DNA of 64,000 nt from an uncultured Clostridia bacterium. Lineage in GTDB: Bacteria > Bacillota > Clostridia > Christensenellales > Aristaeellaceae. Both the position numbers and the translations under genes were made by a program. Shown piece by piece: positions 56,826 to 64,000 of this stretch; positions within the stretch are counted from its first letter, which is position 1; the number at the start of each line of letters is the position of its first letter. The notes beneath the pieces are model-generated. The model worked only from the letters and a program-made list of their open reading frames with translations, had not been told where the DNA came from and did not search any database. The stretch lies in assembly GCA_934632155.1 (NCBI GenBank), contig CAKTXZ010000003.1, positions 120,740 to 184,739 of the forward strand, given 5' to 3'.

Positions 56826-58706
56826 TTATTGAATATCGGCGATGTCATTTTTCCAGTTCAGTTTTCGGTAGCTCATTGGCGTAATGCCCTCCATTTTCTT
56901 GAATTTTCGGGCAAAATTCGATTCATCCAGATAGCCGCATTGCTCCACAATCTGCCGCAGGGATTGCGTTGTCGTTGTAAGCAGCGTTCGTGCAATGCTC
57001 ATGCGCAGTGAATCTACATATTGCATGGGCGTCATATCCATGCGGCTCTTAAAATAGCGAACAAGGTAGGAGGCGCTCACGCCGCAGGAGCCTGCAATAA
57101 ATTCCAGCGACATGCCGGTGTCGGATAGATGAGCCTGCATGCACGACAGAACGGTTTCCAGAAGGGCATTGTTGGGGGAAAGCTTGCCGGATCCCCGCTC
57201 GTCCTTTTCCGGCGCGGCAGAAGAAGCCGCTTCTTCCTCCGCTTCGGAATACTGGATGAAGCTTATGGACAGATCCCGCGCTTCATGCAGGGCGTGACGT
57301 GCGTGCCGATAAGATTCCGACAGGCACATAACGTCCTTTACGTTGGTTCCCATTCCCACGCGCGTATGCTTTAGCGCCTTGAACACACGCCGCGCTAATT
57401 CGACATTCTCTAATGCGCCGGTGTGGTTGATAATAATCGTCAGGCGTTTGTCGCCGTCACGCTTGGCGCATACCGCCATCGTGCGCGGCGTATCCAGCTC
57501 TTCACCAATACGGGCGGATAAAGCGTTTGCATCTTCAGATTCGGTATAATCCAACGCGCAGCAAATAAAATCGGAATATTCAAACTCGATGCCGGCCTCC
57601 TGAGCGTCCTCCTGCAGGCTTTCCAAGGCTTCATACTGCCCCCAAACCACGTTTGAAATGAACAGATTTTTTTGGACGTCCCTTTTTTGCTTGATCGCAT
57701 CCTCGACCAGCTCGTTTAGCAGGGCGTATTCATCCATTCCTTCGTTTCGTGTTTTGGCATATTTGCTGACCAGTTGATGAAGCGGCTGATAATTGTAAGC
57801 CGCTACCACCCAGCTTGCCAGCATAATTACGATGCACAGGATCCCCAGCATAAAGAAAAAGAACGTCTGGGTGGCGTGGTAATCTGCAAACAGTACGTCG
57901 GGCGAGGCGATCATTTCGTACCGGTAATTTCTTAAGCCGCCCTCGCAGGAAATTACCACGCCGTTGTCCGGCAGGGAGGATGGATGATAAAGCGAGTATA
58001 CCAGCGTATCTTGCTCGTAGAAGCGAACGTCCAGCATTTCGCAGGGCAAAAACTGCGTTACGATATGGTCGATTGTGTCTTTGCCGACGTAAAAGGTTAT
58101 CAGCCGTTTGGGGTTGTCGCTCATCAGGGGCAATCCGAACACATAGGCCATGGCTTTTTGCGGCGACAGGCGAACCGACAATTGATCGGCGGAAATGGTC
58201 GTAAACATGCGGTGATTGCGCCGCGCCTTGTATTCTTGGAAATCAAAATCCTCCGTAACGTCGTATATGTATTTCTTGAAGGTTTCTTTGTCAAATATGC
58301 CCTGACTGGAATATATCGTTTCTTCGTCCAGCATGCTTTCATAGCTTAGATCCATTGAAAAGCTGTTGCCGCGGACATAGCGGATGAGCTCCTTGAGCAG
58401 GTTTTCCCGCTGCGCTTTTGAGGCGATGGGCGCGTAGCTGAAAGTACCGTCCCCGTTGATTTCAAGCACAATACGGGACATTTCCTGATACTGCGCGTTC
58501 ATCCAGCTTTCTATCCGCCCGACGCTTTCCTGCGCCCTTTGGTAGATTTCTTTTTTCTGCTGCTGAATGAAGCGTATATAAAAAAGCAGCGAAAACAGCA
58601 GCATGACGGCAAGCAGCAAAAGAATAACGGAAAAGTATATGCGTTTGTATGATTTGGAACCATGCAGCTTCATTTTCTTCAGCATATTTTGCACCCGCTT
58701 TAACAT
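56826..58706 (-). CDS. Membrane-bound AraC-family regulator (YesN/YesS-like)
   Basis: 626 residues. A first membrane helix (YFSVILLLLAVMLLFSLLFY, near residue 25) and a second (FFFMLGILCIVIMLASWVVA, near 290) bound an extracellular sensor region. A cytoplasmic part follows, ending in the AraC DNA-binding domain: MSLEFIAGSCGVSASYLVRY and LRQIVEQCGYLDESNFARKF. This one-component architecture controls neighbouring oligosaccharide importer operons in Firmicutes. The start codon is uncertain: 58706 has no clear ribosome site and 58685 is an alternative. It is divergent from the secreted-protein gene. Confidence 0.88.
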   Translation of the reverse strand: MLKRVQNMLKKMKLHGSKSYKRIYFSVILLLLAVMLLFSLLFYIRFIQQQKKEIYQRAQESVGRIESWMNAQYQEMSRIVLEINGDGTFSYAPIASKAQRENLLKELIRYVRGNSFSMDLSYESMLDEETIYSSQGIFDKETFKKYIYDVTEDFDFQEYKARRNHRMFTTISADQLSVRLSPQKAMAYVFGLPLMSDNPKRLITFYVGKDTIDHIVTQFLPCEMLDVRFYEQDTLVYSLYHPSSLPDNGVVISCEGGLRNYRYEMIASPDVLFADYHATQTFFFFMLGILCIVIMLASWVVAAYNYQPLHQLVSKYAKTRNEGMDEYALLNELVEDAIKQKRDVQKNLFISNVVWGQYEALESLQEDAQEAGIEFEYSDFICCALDYTESEDANALSARIGEELDTPRTMAVCAKRDGDKRLTIIINHTGALENVELARRVFKALKHTRVGMGTNVKDVMCLSESYRHARHALHEARDLSISFIQYSEAEEEAASSAAPEKDERGSGKLSPNNALLETVLSCMQAHLSDTGMSLEFIAGSCGVSASYLVRYFKSRMDMTPMQYVDSLRMSIARTLLTTTTQSLRQIVEQCGYLDESNFARKFKKMEGITPMSYRKLNWKNDIADIQ

Positions 58707-58797
58707 TTCGGTGTTATGCGTGCTGCAGGCCCACTCATGTTTTATGAATGCAGCGCGCAGCCGCGATCATTCTATATTTAGCGCCTTGCCGATTCAC

Positions 58798-58826
58798 TAT
58801 ATAGCATGTTTTTCGCCAATTGTCAA
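58798..58826 (-). promoter_or_regulatory. Promoter of the membrane-bound AraC regulator
   Basis: On the minus strand TTGACA (58826-58821), 17 bases, TATATA (58803-58798), about 90 bases upstream of the gene. Confidence 0.6.
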
Positions 58827-58970
58827 TTTAAGCGCCCGCATCGAGCTTGCGCGCATTCCCGGCTTTGACGTTTTTGCGCCGCGGTTTTTCCTTTTTTCGC
58901 GGCGAACCGACGGGGCGCGGGCTGCGTCTAATGGTCGAAAGGGGCTCAAACAACGAAGGAGGAACGGACG

Positions 58971-60011
58971 ATGAAAAAAAGGAAGACGCTTTTCGTGCTG
59001 GCCGCCGCAGTGTGCCTGATGCTTGCGGCTGGAGCCGCGGCGGAGGAAATCGGCGTGAGAAACTATTATGCGGACGGTCAGCTGATGGGCGCAAGCCCGG
59101 CGGTGCTGCCCGAGGCGGAGTTGCTGATTTTGCACGATGCGGGCGCGTACAGCTTTGCGCACACCGATGTGACCATGAAGGAGGTATGCTGGGACGGACG
59201 CGTGCTGCGCATCGTTTACAGTGTGCGGGATAGGACGGCGGACAGCGTTTACACGGACGACGAGGTGTGGGCCTGCACGGACGACGGGGATTTCGCCCTG
59301 CAAATGTCCGGCGCGGACGCGGATGGCATTACCGCGCAGTGGGGGTGCGATTTCCTGTTCGTGAACGGGGAAAGCGTATGCCTGACGGGCAGCATGGCCT
59401 CACGCGCGGGGAAGGAGACGGGCGAGGTGCTGGTTTATCTGGAGAGCGACCTGATCGAGCGCATGGCGGCCGAGGGGACGAAAACCACGCTGGGCGACGC
59501 ATTCGAGGTGTGGCTGCCCATTCTTTACGATGATCGCACGCGCGTGGATGAAACGCCGCAGGCGCTGCATTGCACGGTTCGCAACCGGGATCTGCCCGGC
59601 CTGCGCAGCCCCGCGCTGCCCGAGGCGGCGAACGACGCGTCCGGCGGCGTCACGACGCGTCTGACCCAATGCCTGATTACGCCCATGCGCACGTATGTGC
59701 AGGGGGAAATCACGCTGCCCGCCGGGCTGGACGACGCTGCGATCGAGCGTCAGGTCAGCCGCGGACTGTCGCTCTCGCTGACGGTCGACGGCACGGAATA
59801 TGAGATGCTCGAGGGCGCAAGCGGCGTTGTCAACGCGCCTGATCAGCGCTTTGAGGAGGATGAGGCGGGGAACTTCGTCATGCGTTACCATATGGCGGCG
59901 GAGGAGGGCGCGCACATCGTCTTCAGCGGCGTTTTCGCCCCGGCGCCGGCGGGCGCGCGAGCGATGACGATTCGCTTGGATGAAACGGAATTTTTCTTCG
60001 AAAATCCTTAG
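58971..60011 (+). CDS. Secreted protein of unknown function
   Basis: 346 residues with a signal peptide (KTLFVLAAAVCLMLAAGAAA). The mature part is acidic and beta-rich, with two similar-looking halves (EVCWDGRVLRIVYSVRDRTA and TYVQGEITLPAGLDD), reminiscent of immunoglobulin-like folds, but I recognise no family. There are no evident catalytic motifs. AAGGAGG precedes the start. It stands alone, divergent from the AraC regulator and before the ribosomal operon. Confidence 0.75.
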   Translation: MKKRKTLFVLAAAVCLMLAAGAAAEEIGVRNYYADGQLMGASPAVLPEAELLILHDAGAYSFAHTDVTMKEVCWDGRVLRIVYSVRDRTADSVYTDDEVWACTDDGDFALQMSGADADGITAQWGCDFLFVNGESVCLTGSMASRAGKETGEVLVYLESDLIERMAAEGTKTTLGDAFEVWLPILYDDRTRVDETPQALHCTVRNRDLPGLRSPALPEAANDASGGVTTRLTQCLITPMRTYVQGEITLPAGLDDAAIERQVSRGLSLSLTVDGTEYEMLEGASGVVNAPDQRFEEDEAGNFVMRYHMAAEEGAHIVFSGVFAPAPAGARAMTIRLDETEFFFENP

Positions 60012-60279
60012 GCGCCGCACCGATGAGGCGGTCGACCGGCGAATGGATTTTTCGTCGGACGCCCATGCAGATTTCGAAGGCTTACCGGAGGGAAAATGAG
60101 GAATTTGTAAGCTCCGGACGGCGGAAAAGACGCCGCCCGATTGTGCGGCGGCGCGCTTCAAAAGCCGGCCTGAAACAGGGGTGGGCGGGCGTTGCCTGTG
60201 CGAATTGTCCGGCTTTTTTCCGAAAAGGAGAAAGGCGGGAACAACGCGCCGGGCGGCGTCTTTTTTTCGGGAAAAACGG
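60012..60279. other. Intergenic stretch before the L7Ae-like gene promoter
   Basis: GC-rich with no supported gene. It leads into the promoter and palindromes at 60280-60340. Confidence 0.4.
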
Positions 60280-60308
60280 TTGACAATTTCGGTTGACAAT
60301 GGTATCAT
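60280..60308 (+). promoter_or_regulatory. Promoter of the L7Ae-rpsL-rpsG-fusA operon
   Basis: TTGACA (60280-60285), 17 bases, TATCAT (60303-60308). A second TTGACA at 60293-60298 has no partner at normal spacing. Confidence 0.7.
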
Positions 60309-60340
60309 GATACAGTTGTCTGTATTATACGGACAACTGT
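60302..60340 (+). promoter_or_regulatory. Two palindromes at the -10 and transcription start
   Basis: GTATCATGATAC (60302-60313) is a perfect 12-base palindrome over the -10 box. ACAGTTGTCTG (60312-60322) and CGGACAACTGT (60330-60340) form an 11-base inverted repeat with one mismatch around TATTATA, just after the expected start of transcription. They could be repressor sites or an mRNA leader hairpin. Confidence 0.6.
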
Positions 60341-60368
60341 GCTCTTTCGTCATGAAGCGGAGGGAAAA

Positions 60369-60629
60369 ATGCCCGATCAGCTGCGGAAGGTTCCCCGGCG
60401 TGTGGTGGGGGTAAAGCAGGTGCTGCGCGCCCTGAACGACGACGCGCTGGAGCAGGTTTTCCTTGCGATGGACGCCGCGCCCGCCCTTCGCCGGCAGGTG
60501 GAGGACAGGGCGATGGAAAAGCAGGTTCGCCTGACGATGGTCGTCTCCATGGAGGAGCTGGGCCAGATGTGCGGGGTGGATGTGCCGTCCGCTGCCGCCG
60601 GGCTGAAAAGAGCACGGGAAAACGCATGA
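60369..60629 (+). CDS. L7Ae/L30e-family ribosomal protein (YbxF-like)
   Basis: An 86-residue protein with the L7Ae-type start VPRRVVGVKQVLRALNDDAL and C-terminal VSMEELGQMCGVDVPSAAAG. Its position directly before rpsL is the standard Firmicutes location of YbxF (RplGB), a K-turn-binding protein. GGAGGG precedes the start at 60369. Confidence 0.88.
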   Translation: MPDQLRKVPRRVVGVKQVLRALNDDALEQVFLAMDAAPALRRQVEDRAMEKQVRLTMVVSMEELGQMCGVDVPSAAAGLKRARENA

Positions 60630-60635
60630 CTATAT

Positions 60636-60660
60636 ATCCCCGGGGGTTGCGGGGATTTTA
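60636..60660 (+). terminator. Possible attenuator between the L7Ae-like gene and rpsL
   Basis: ATCCCC (60636-60641) pairs with GGGGAT (60651-60656), followed by TTTTAT. The weak stem suggests partial termination or an RNA-processing site. Confidence 0.45.
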
Positions 60661-60709
60661 TAGGAGGAGACCGTAAAACGGCTCCGAACAATTATCAGGA
60701 GGTGCTTCC

Positions 60710-61084
60710 ATGCCTACGATCAATCAGTTGATCCGCAAGGGAAGAGAAAAGGTTGTCAACAAGTCAACCGCGCCCATCCTGCAGGGTTGCCCGCAAAAGC
60801 GCGGCGTCTGCCTGAGCGTTAAGACCACGACGCCCAAGAAGCCCAATTCTGCGCTGCGCAAAATTGCGAGAATCCGTCTGACCAATTCCATCGAAGGTAC
60901 TTGCTACATTCCCGGAATCGGTCATAACCTGCAGGAGCACTCCGTCGTGCTGATCCGCGGCGGCCGTGTGCGCGATCTGCCCGGCGTGCGCTACCACATC
61001 ATTCGTGGCGCGTTGGATACGGCCGGCGTTGCCAAGCGCAATCAGGCTCGTTCGCTCTACGGCGCCAAGCGCCCCAAGAAGTAA
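60710..61084 (+). CDS. rpsL: 30S ribosomal protein S12
   Basis: A 124-residue protein of the decoding centre, fully conserved: MPTINQLIRKGREKVVNKST, TTTPKKPNSALRKIARIRL, and VLIRGGRVRDLPGVRYHIIR. The lysine that mutates in streptomycin resistance (PKKPNS) is wild type. AGGAGG precedes the start. Confidence 0.98.
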   Translation: MPTINQLIRKGREKVVNKSTAPILQGCPQKRGVCLSVKTTTPKKPNSALRKIARIRLTNSIEGTCYIPGIGHNLQEHSVVLIRGGRVRDLPGVRYHIIRGALDTAGVAKRNQARSLYGAKRPKK

Positions 61085-61116
61085 GCAACGTATCCATCGT
61101 CAGGGCCGCTGCCCGG

Positions 61117-61183
61117 ATGGAGAAAAAGGCGGAACCGCCCCCGGGACGGAACACCCGGCGACAGGCCGCTTGCCTTTTTCCAT
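61117..61183 (+). promoter_or_regulatory. Structured intercistronic region between rpsL and rpsG
   Basis: ATGGAGAAAAAGGC (61117-61130) pairs with GCCTTTTTCCAT (61172-61183) as an outer stem with a bulge. Inside, CCGGG (61141-61145) pairs with CCCGG (61154-61158) and GGCG/CGCC near 61128-61139 forms a third hairpin. Such a junction could be a regulatory site, since S7 binds the S12-S7 spacer in E. coli. Here this is inferred. Confidence 0.5.
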
Positions 61184-61265
61184 CGCGCACCGCTCAGGAG
61201 CGGCATGATGCTGACATGCTGCCGCCGGCCCGATGGCATACGCAACGATTTGAGGAGGGAACTAC

Positions 61266-61736
61266 ATGCCCCGTCGTGGATTTATTCCTAAGCGCGAAGT
61301 GCTCCCCGATCCCGTATACGGGACCGTCGTGGTCACCAAGCTCATCAATCAGATCATGCTCGACGGTAAGCGCGGCGTGGCCCAGCAGGTCTGCTACAGT
61401 GCTTTCGAGATGATGAAGGAAAAGTCCGGCAAGGATGCGAACGAAGTCTTCCAGCAGGCGCTTAACAACGTCATGCCTCAGCTGGAGGTCAAGGCTCGCC
61501 GCGTCGGCGGCGCCACCTATCAGGTGCCTGTCGAAATCCGCCCCGAGCGTCGTCAGACGCTGGCTCTGCGCTGGATCGTTGATTTCTCCCGCTCCCGCGG
61601 CGAAAAGACCATGGCCGAGCGCCTGGCCGCCGAATTGCTGGACGCGTCCAACAATGCCGGCAACGCCGTGAAGCGTAAGGAAGAAATGCACCGTATGGCC
61701 GAAGCCAACAAGGCGTTCGCGCACTATCGCTGGTAA
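61266..61736 (+). CDS. rpsG: 30S ribosomal protein S7
   Basis: A 156-residue primary 16S-binding protein that organises the 30S head. It starts MPRRGFIPKREVLPDPVYGT, has NVMPQLEVKARRVGGATYQV and ends RMAEANKAFAHYRW. GAGGAGG precedes the start. Confidence 0.98.
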   Translation: MPRRGFIPKREVLPDPVYGTVVVTKLINQIMLDGKRGVAQQVCYSAFEMMKEKSGKDANEVFQQALNNVMPQLEVKARRVGGATYQVPVEIRPERRQTLALRWIVDFSRSRGEKTMAERLAAELLDASNNAGNAVKRKEEMHRMAEANKAFAHYRW

Positions 61737-61823
61737 TGTTTCCGGCGGGTCCTTTCCCGTCCGGGAAATTGCCGCCGCGTCACAACGTATCTTGAATTTC
61801 ACATAGAGGAGAACGTATCGAAC

Positions 61824-63896
61824 ATGCCCAGAAGTCATCCGCTTGAAAAGGTTCGTAATATCGGGATCATGGCGCATATCGACGCCGGAAAAACCACCAC
61901 CAGCGAACGCATCCTGTTCTACACCGGCAGGACGCACCGGCTGGGCGAGGTGCACGAGGGCGCCGCGACCATGGACTGGATGGAGGAAGAGCAGGAACGC
62001 GGCATTACCATTACCTCCGCCGCCACGACGTGCCAATGGAAAGGCTATCGCATCAACCTGATCGATACCCCCGGCCATGTGGACTTTACGGTTGAAGTTG
62101 AACGTTCTCTGCGCGTGTTGGACGGCGCCGTCGCGGTCTTCTGCGCCAAGGGCGGCGTAGAGCCCCAGAGCGAAACGGTCTGGCGTCAGGCCAACAAGTA
62201 TCATGTTCCCCGCATTGCCTACGTCAACAAAATGGATATCACGGGCGCAAATTTCCACCATGTTGTGGATATGATGCGCACGCGCCTTGGCACCAAGGCG
62301 ATTCCCATTCAGCTCCCCATCGGCAAGGAGGCCGCGTTCCGCGGCATCATTGACCTGATTCGGATGAAGGCGGAGGTCTATTACGACGACGAAGGCAAGG
62401 ATATCCGCGAGGAAGAAATTCCCGCCGATCTGCTGGAGGAAGCTTCGCAGATGCGGGACGAGCTGGTGGAGGCGGCTGCCGAGCAGGACGACGGGCTGAT
62501 GGAGAAGTTTTTGGGCGGCGAGGAGCTGACCGACGACGAAATCATCTTCGCCCTGCGCAAAGCAACGCTTTCCTGCGCGCTGACGCCGGTGCTGTGCGGT
62601 ACGTCCTACCGCAACAAGGGCGTTCAGCCCCTGCTCGACGCCGTTATTGCCTATCTGCCCTCGCCCTTGGATGTGCCGCCCGTGCACGGCACGCTGCCCA
62701 AGGATCCGGAAGCCGACGTGGTTCGCCACGCCAGCGATTCCGAGCCCTTCGCCGCGCTGGCCTTCAAGATTGCCGCCGATCCCTTCGTTGGAAAGCTGGC
62801 CTTCTTCCGGGTGTACTCCGGCGTCATCAATAACGGCAGCTACGTTTACAATTCCACCAAGCAAAAGCGCGAGCGCTTCAGCCGCATCGTCATGATGCAC
62901 GCCAATCACCGCGAGGATGTGGAAACCGTGTATTCCGGCGAAATCGCCGCGGCCGTGGGTCTGAAGGATACCACAACGGGCGATACGCTGTGCGATGAGA
63001 AAAACCCCATCGTGCTCGAATCCATGGAATTCCCCGAACCCGTGATTCAGGTGGCCATCGAGCCCAAGACCAAGGCCGGTCAGGACAAGATGGCGCTGGC
63101 GCTGCAGCGCCTTGCCGAGGAAGACCCCACCTTCAAAACCTTCACCGATCAGGAAACCGGCCAAACGATCATCGCCGGCATGGGTGAATTGCATCTGGAG
63201 ATCATCGTGGATCGAATGATGCGCGAATTCAAGGTAGAGGCCGTTGTGGGTAAGCCGCAGGTTGCCTACCGCGAAACCATCACCAAGCCGGTTACCGCCG
63301 AAGGACGCTTCGTGCGTCAGACGGGCGGCCATGGCCAGTACGGCCACTGCGTGATTGAAATGTCGCCGCAGGAGCCCGGCGCGGGCTATGCCTTTGAAAA
63401 CCGCATCGTTGGCGGCGCAATTCCCAAGGAATACATTTCCGCCGTGGATGCTGGTATTCAGGAAGCGGCCGGCTCCGGTTTGCTCGGCGGGTTTGAGGTC
63501 GTTGATTTCAAGGTCGCCCTTGTCGACGGCTCCTATCACGACGTCGACTCGTCGGAAATGGCTTTCAAGATCGCCGGCTCCATGGCGTTCAAGGAAGCGC
63601 TGGCCAAGGCGGACGAGCGTCTGCTGGAGCCTGTCATGAAGGTGGAAACCATCGTGCCGGATCAGTATCTGGGCGACGTGGTCGGCGATATCAATTCCCG
63701 CCGCGGCCGCATTGAGAATATTGAAGCCCGCGAGAGCGAGCAGTCCGTGCACAGCTATGTTCCTCTGAGCGAAATGTTTGGCTATGCCACCGATCTTCGC
63801 AGCCGTACGCAGGGCCGCGGCATGTATACCATGCAGTTCGACCACTACGAGGAGGTTCCTCGCAGCGTGGCGGAGAAGGTCGTCGGCAAGCGTTAA
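61824..63896 (+). CDS. fusA: Elongation factor G
   Basis: A 690-residue translocation GTPase, standard length. G1 is AHIDAGKTTTSERILFYTG, the switch region is ERGITITSAATT, G3 is DTPGHVDFTVEVERSL and G4 is NKMDITGANF. Domain IV carries QTGGHGQYGHCVIEM. It catalyses mRNA-tRNA translocation and ribosome recycling. Confidence 0.98.
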   Translation: MPRSHPLEKVRNIGIMAHIDAGKTTTSERILFYTGRTHRLGEVHEGAATMDWMEEEQERGITITSAATTCQWKGYRINLIDTPGHVDFTVEVERSLRVLDGAVAVFCAKGGVEPQSETVWRQANKYHVPRIAYVNKMDITGANFHHVVDMMRTRLGTKAIPIQLPIGKEAAFRGIIDLIRMKAEVYYDDEGKDIREEEIPADLLEEASQMRDELVEAAAEQDDGLMEKFLGGEELTDDEIIFALRKATLSCALTPVLCGTSYRNKGVQPLLDAVIAYLPSPLDVPPVHGTLPKDPEADVVRHASDSEPFAALAFKIAADPFVGKLAFFRVYSGVINNGSYVYNSTKQKRERFSRIVMMHANHREDVETVYSGEIAAAVGLKDTTTGDTLCDEKNPIVLESMEFPEPVIQVAIEPKTKAGQDKMALALQRLAEEDPTFKTFTDQETGQTIIAGMGELHLEIIVDRMMREFKVEAVVGKPQVAYRETITKPVTAEGRFVRQTGGHGQYGHCVIEMSPQEPGAGYAFENRIVGGAIPKEYISAVDAGIQEAAGSGLLGGFEVVDFKVALVDGSYHDVDSSEMAFKIAGSMAFKEALAKADERLLEPVMKVETIVPDQYLGDVVGDINSRRGRIENIEARESEQSVHSYVPLSEMFGYATDLRSRTQGRGMYTMQFDHYEEVPRSVAEKVVGKR

Positions 63897-63942
63897 GAGC
63901 TTCAATTGTTTCAAATCAACATGAAACAGGAGGGAAAATCCC

Positions 63943-64000
63943 ATGGCAAAGGAAAAATTTGCGCGCACAAAGCCGCACGTAAACATCGGCACGATCGGAC
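63943..64000 (+). CDS. tuf: Elongation factor Tu (N-terminal fragment, runs off the window)
   Basis: The visible peptide MAKEKFARTKPHVNIGTIG is the invariant start of EF-Tu, ahead of its P-loop. AGGAGGG precedes it, 47 bases after fusA. Confidence 0.97.
   Translation, partial: MAKEKFARTKPHVNIGTIG

Noticed and set aside
60293..60298. A second TTGACA before the L7Ae-like gene as a separate promoter
   Set aside because: The nearest -10-like sequence (TATTAT at 60323-60328) would need a 24-base spacer, too long for sigma-A.
61194..63992. A 932-codon minus-strand open frame opposite rpsG and fusA
   Set aside because: Shadow of the conserved EF-G gene caused by its codon bias.

Overview
The window is a 64 kb piece of a GC-rich Firmicutes chromosome, most probably a gut-associated member of the Clostridia. 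The evidence is gene content and order: rlmN, a PP2C phosphatase, a PASTA kinase, rsgA and rpe packed with 4-base overlaps; an L7Ae-like gene, rpsL, rpsG, fusA and tuf; yicC, gmk and rpoZ ahead of coaBC, priA, def, fmt and rsmB. Many glycan-use genes also fit a gut commensal. The genus cannot be fixed from sequence alone; a Christensenellales-like lineage is only a guess.

Layout. (1) 1-2.0 kb, minus strand: an AraC regulator, a DHDPS/NanA-family aldolase and the start of a HAD hydrolase. (2) 2.8-10.0 kb, minus strand: a GH38 alpha-mannosidase, PrmA, a GNAT acetyltransferase, a SpoIID-like protein and a C39-like protein. (3) 10.2-26.3 kb, plus strand: a MATE transporter, then a long housekeeping run from yicC to rsmA that ends at a strong terminator. 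(4) 26.4-30.2 kb: an SH3-domain secreted protein and a hexosamine-salvage pair (nucleotidyltransferase and NahK-like kinase). (5) 30.4-38.6 kb: tRNA-Lys(CTT), then a visibly AT-richer island with a LacI regulator, a sugar ABC importer and a GH13 enzyme. Broken genes flank the importer block on both sides. (6) 38.7-47.3 kb: a TetR-Nudix fusion, a DeoR/phosphodiesterase/organophosphate-transporter operon, an M50 protease with scpAB, and a fused phosphopentomutase-purine nucleoside phosphorylase. (7) 47.6-58.7 kb, minus strand: a glycan locus with a membrane-bound AraC regulator, an LplABC-type importer, a TIM-barrel isomerase, an MBL-fold protein, a large alpha/alpha-barrel-like protein, NanE and a ROK kinase. 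(8) 59.0-64.0 kb: a secreted protein of unknown function, then the streptomycin operon (L7Ae-like, rpsL, rpsG, fusA, start of tuf).

Taken together, the accessory genes point to use of host or plant glycans: mannose-containing N-glycans (GH38), amino sugars (NanE, ROK kinase, NahK plus nucleotidyltransferase) and alpha-glucans (GH13 with its importer). The most unusual items are the two gene fusions (TetR-Nudix and DeoB-PNP), the 16-unit hexapeptide tail on RsmB, a dispersed structured repeat found in two copies, and the mosaic of gene fragments that ends the tRNA-linked island.
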